Below are positions 5,783 to 5,916 of a stretch of 5,916 nucleotides of DNA, one piece after another. The stretch spans positions 9,029 through 14,944 of the forward strand of contig DCHO01000047.1 of the NCBI GenBank assembly GCA_002315655.1, read 5' to 3'. Under the pieces are notes generated by a model. The model was given only the letters and a program-made list of their open reading frames with translations, did not search any database and was not told the origin of the DNA. This DNA comes from Christensenella sp. UBA1750 (GTDB lineage Bacteria > Bacillota > Clostridia > Christensenellales > UBA1750). Positions within the stretch are counted from its first letter, which is position 1; each line of letters opens with the position of its first letter. Position numbers and translations under genes: made by a program.

Positions 5783-5916
5783 GCAACACCGCGCAAATGA
5801 GGTGGTGCAGTGACGAATGGATTTTTCGTCAGATGCGATTGCAGAAAGCGAAGGTTTACTGGAGGTAAATCGAGATTTCTGCAAGATGCAGATGGCGGAA
5901 AAGGCATCGTCAATGC
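5783..5916. repeat. Compact multi-hairpin intergenic element, cut by the right edge
   Basis: Four hairpins follow one another. GCAACACC (5783-5790) pairs with GGTGGTGC (5801-5808) with one mismatch. TGACGAA (5811-5817) pairs with TTCGTCA (5825-5831). TTGCAGAAA (5839-5847) pairs with TTTCTGCAA (5876-5884), with an inner TTTAC/GTAAA stem (5855-5859, 5865-5869) around a TGGAG loop. GATGC (5885-5889) pairs with GCATC (5904-5908). In addition GCAGTGACGA (5807-5816) and TCGTCAATGC (5907-5916) are inverted repeats at 9 of 10 positions and bracket the whole. This fits a palindromic interspersed repeat or a structured RNA rather than coding sequence. The strand, far boundary and copy number cannot be seen. 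Confidence 0.5.

Noticed and set aside
5663..5884. A 73-codon minus-strand open frame upstream of the 605-aa gene
   Set aside because: It runs through a terminator and three hairpins and overlaps the start of the next gene; its composition is explained by those palindromes.
1..5916. tRNA, rRNA, CRISPR array, insertion sequence or transposase
   Set aside because: No regularly spaced repeats, no tRNA-like cloverleaf, and no transposase or integrase motif seen in any frame.

Overview
The window holds three protein-coding genes, all apparently carbohydrate-active enzymes, and looks like part of a sugar-utilisation locus of a Gram-positive gut-type Clostridium relative (Oscillospiraceae/Lachnospiraceae level). 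The basis for this is moderately GC-rich coding sequence, strong AGGAGG-like ribosome binding sites, SigA-type promoters with AT-rich spacers, U-tract terminators, and protein style. The taxonomic assignment is inference; there is no rRNA or marker gene here.

Layout, left to right. (A) 1-1171, minus strand: the first 390 codons of a glycosidase-like protein whose 3' end runs off the left edge. (B) 1172-1449: a divergent control region with one promoter facing each way. A perfect 9-bp inverted repeat covers the -35 to -10 of the leftward promoter. (C) 1450-3534, plus strand: a 694-aa protein of a family I cannot name, built like a TIM-barrel glycosidase with a Rossmann-like middle domain and a beta-rich C-terminus. 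(D) 3535-3848: a convergent intergenic region with a 12-bp-stem bidirectional terminator and a second hairpin. (E) 3849-5666, minus strand: a complete 605-aa protein, a diverged paralogue of gene A. It shows an Asp at the end of predicted barrel strand 4 and a Glu pair at the end of strand 5, the arrangement known from GH13, GH101 and GH129 retaining enzymes. (F) 5667-5916: no gene. There is a strong terminator hairpin just upstream of gene E, then a compact run of four hairpins bracketed by a long-range inverted repeat, which looks like an intergenic repeat or structured-RNA element cut by the right edge.

Working model (inference): none of the three proteins has a signal peptide or membrane segment, so they would act in the cytoplasm on an imported oligosaccharide. 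Genes A and C are divergently transcribed and probably co-regulated by a factor binding the region between them. Gene E is a separate minus-strand unit whose expression may be gated by the terminator in front of it. No transporter or regulator gene lies inside the window, so the substrate cannot be read from the sequence. The most interesting points are the two paralogous, poorly characterised glycosidase-like proteins with predictable catalytic residues, the unassigned 694-aa family between them, the palindromic promoter, and the multi-hairpin element at the right end.
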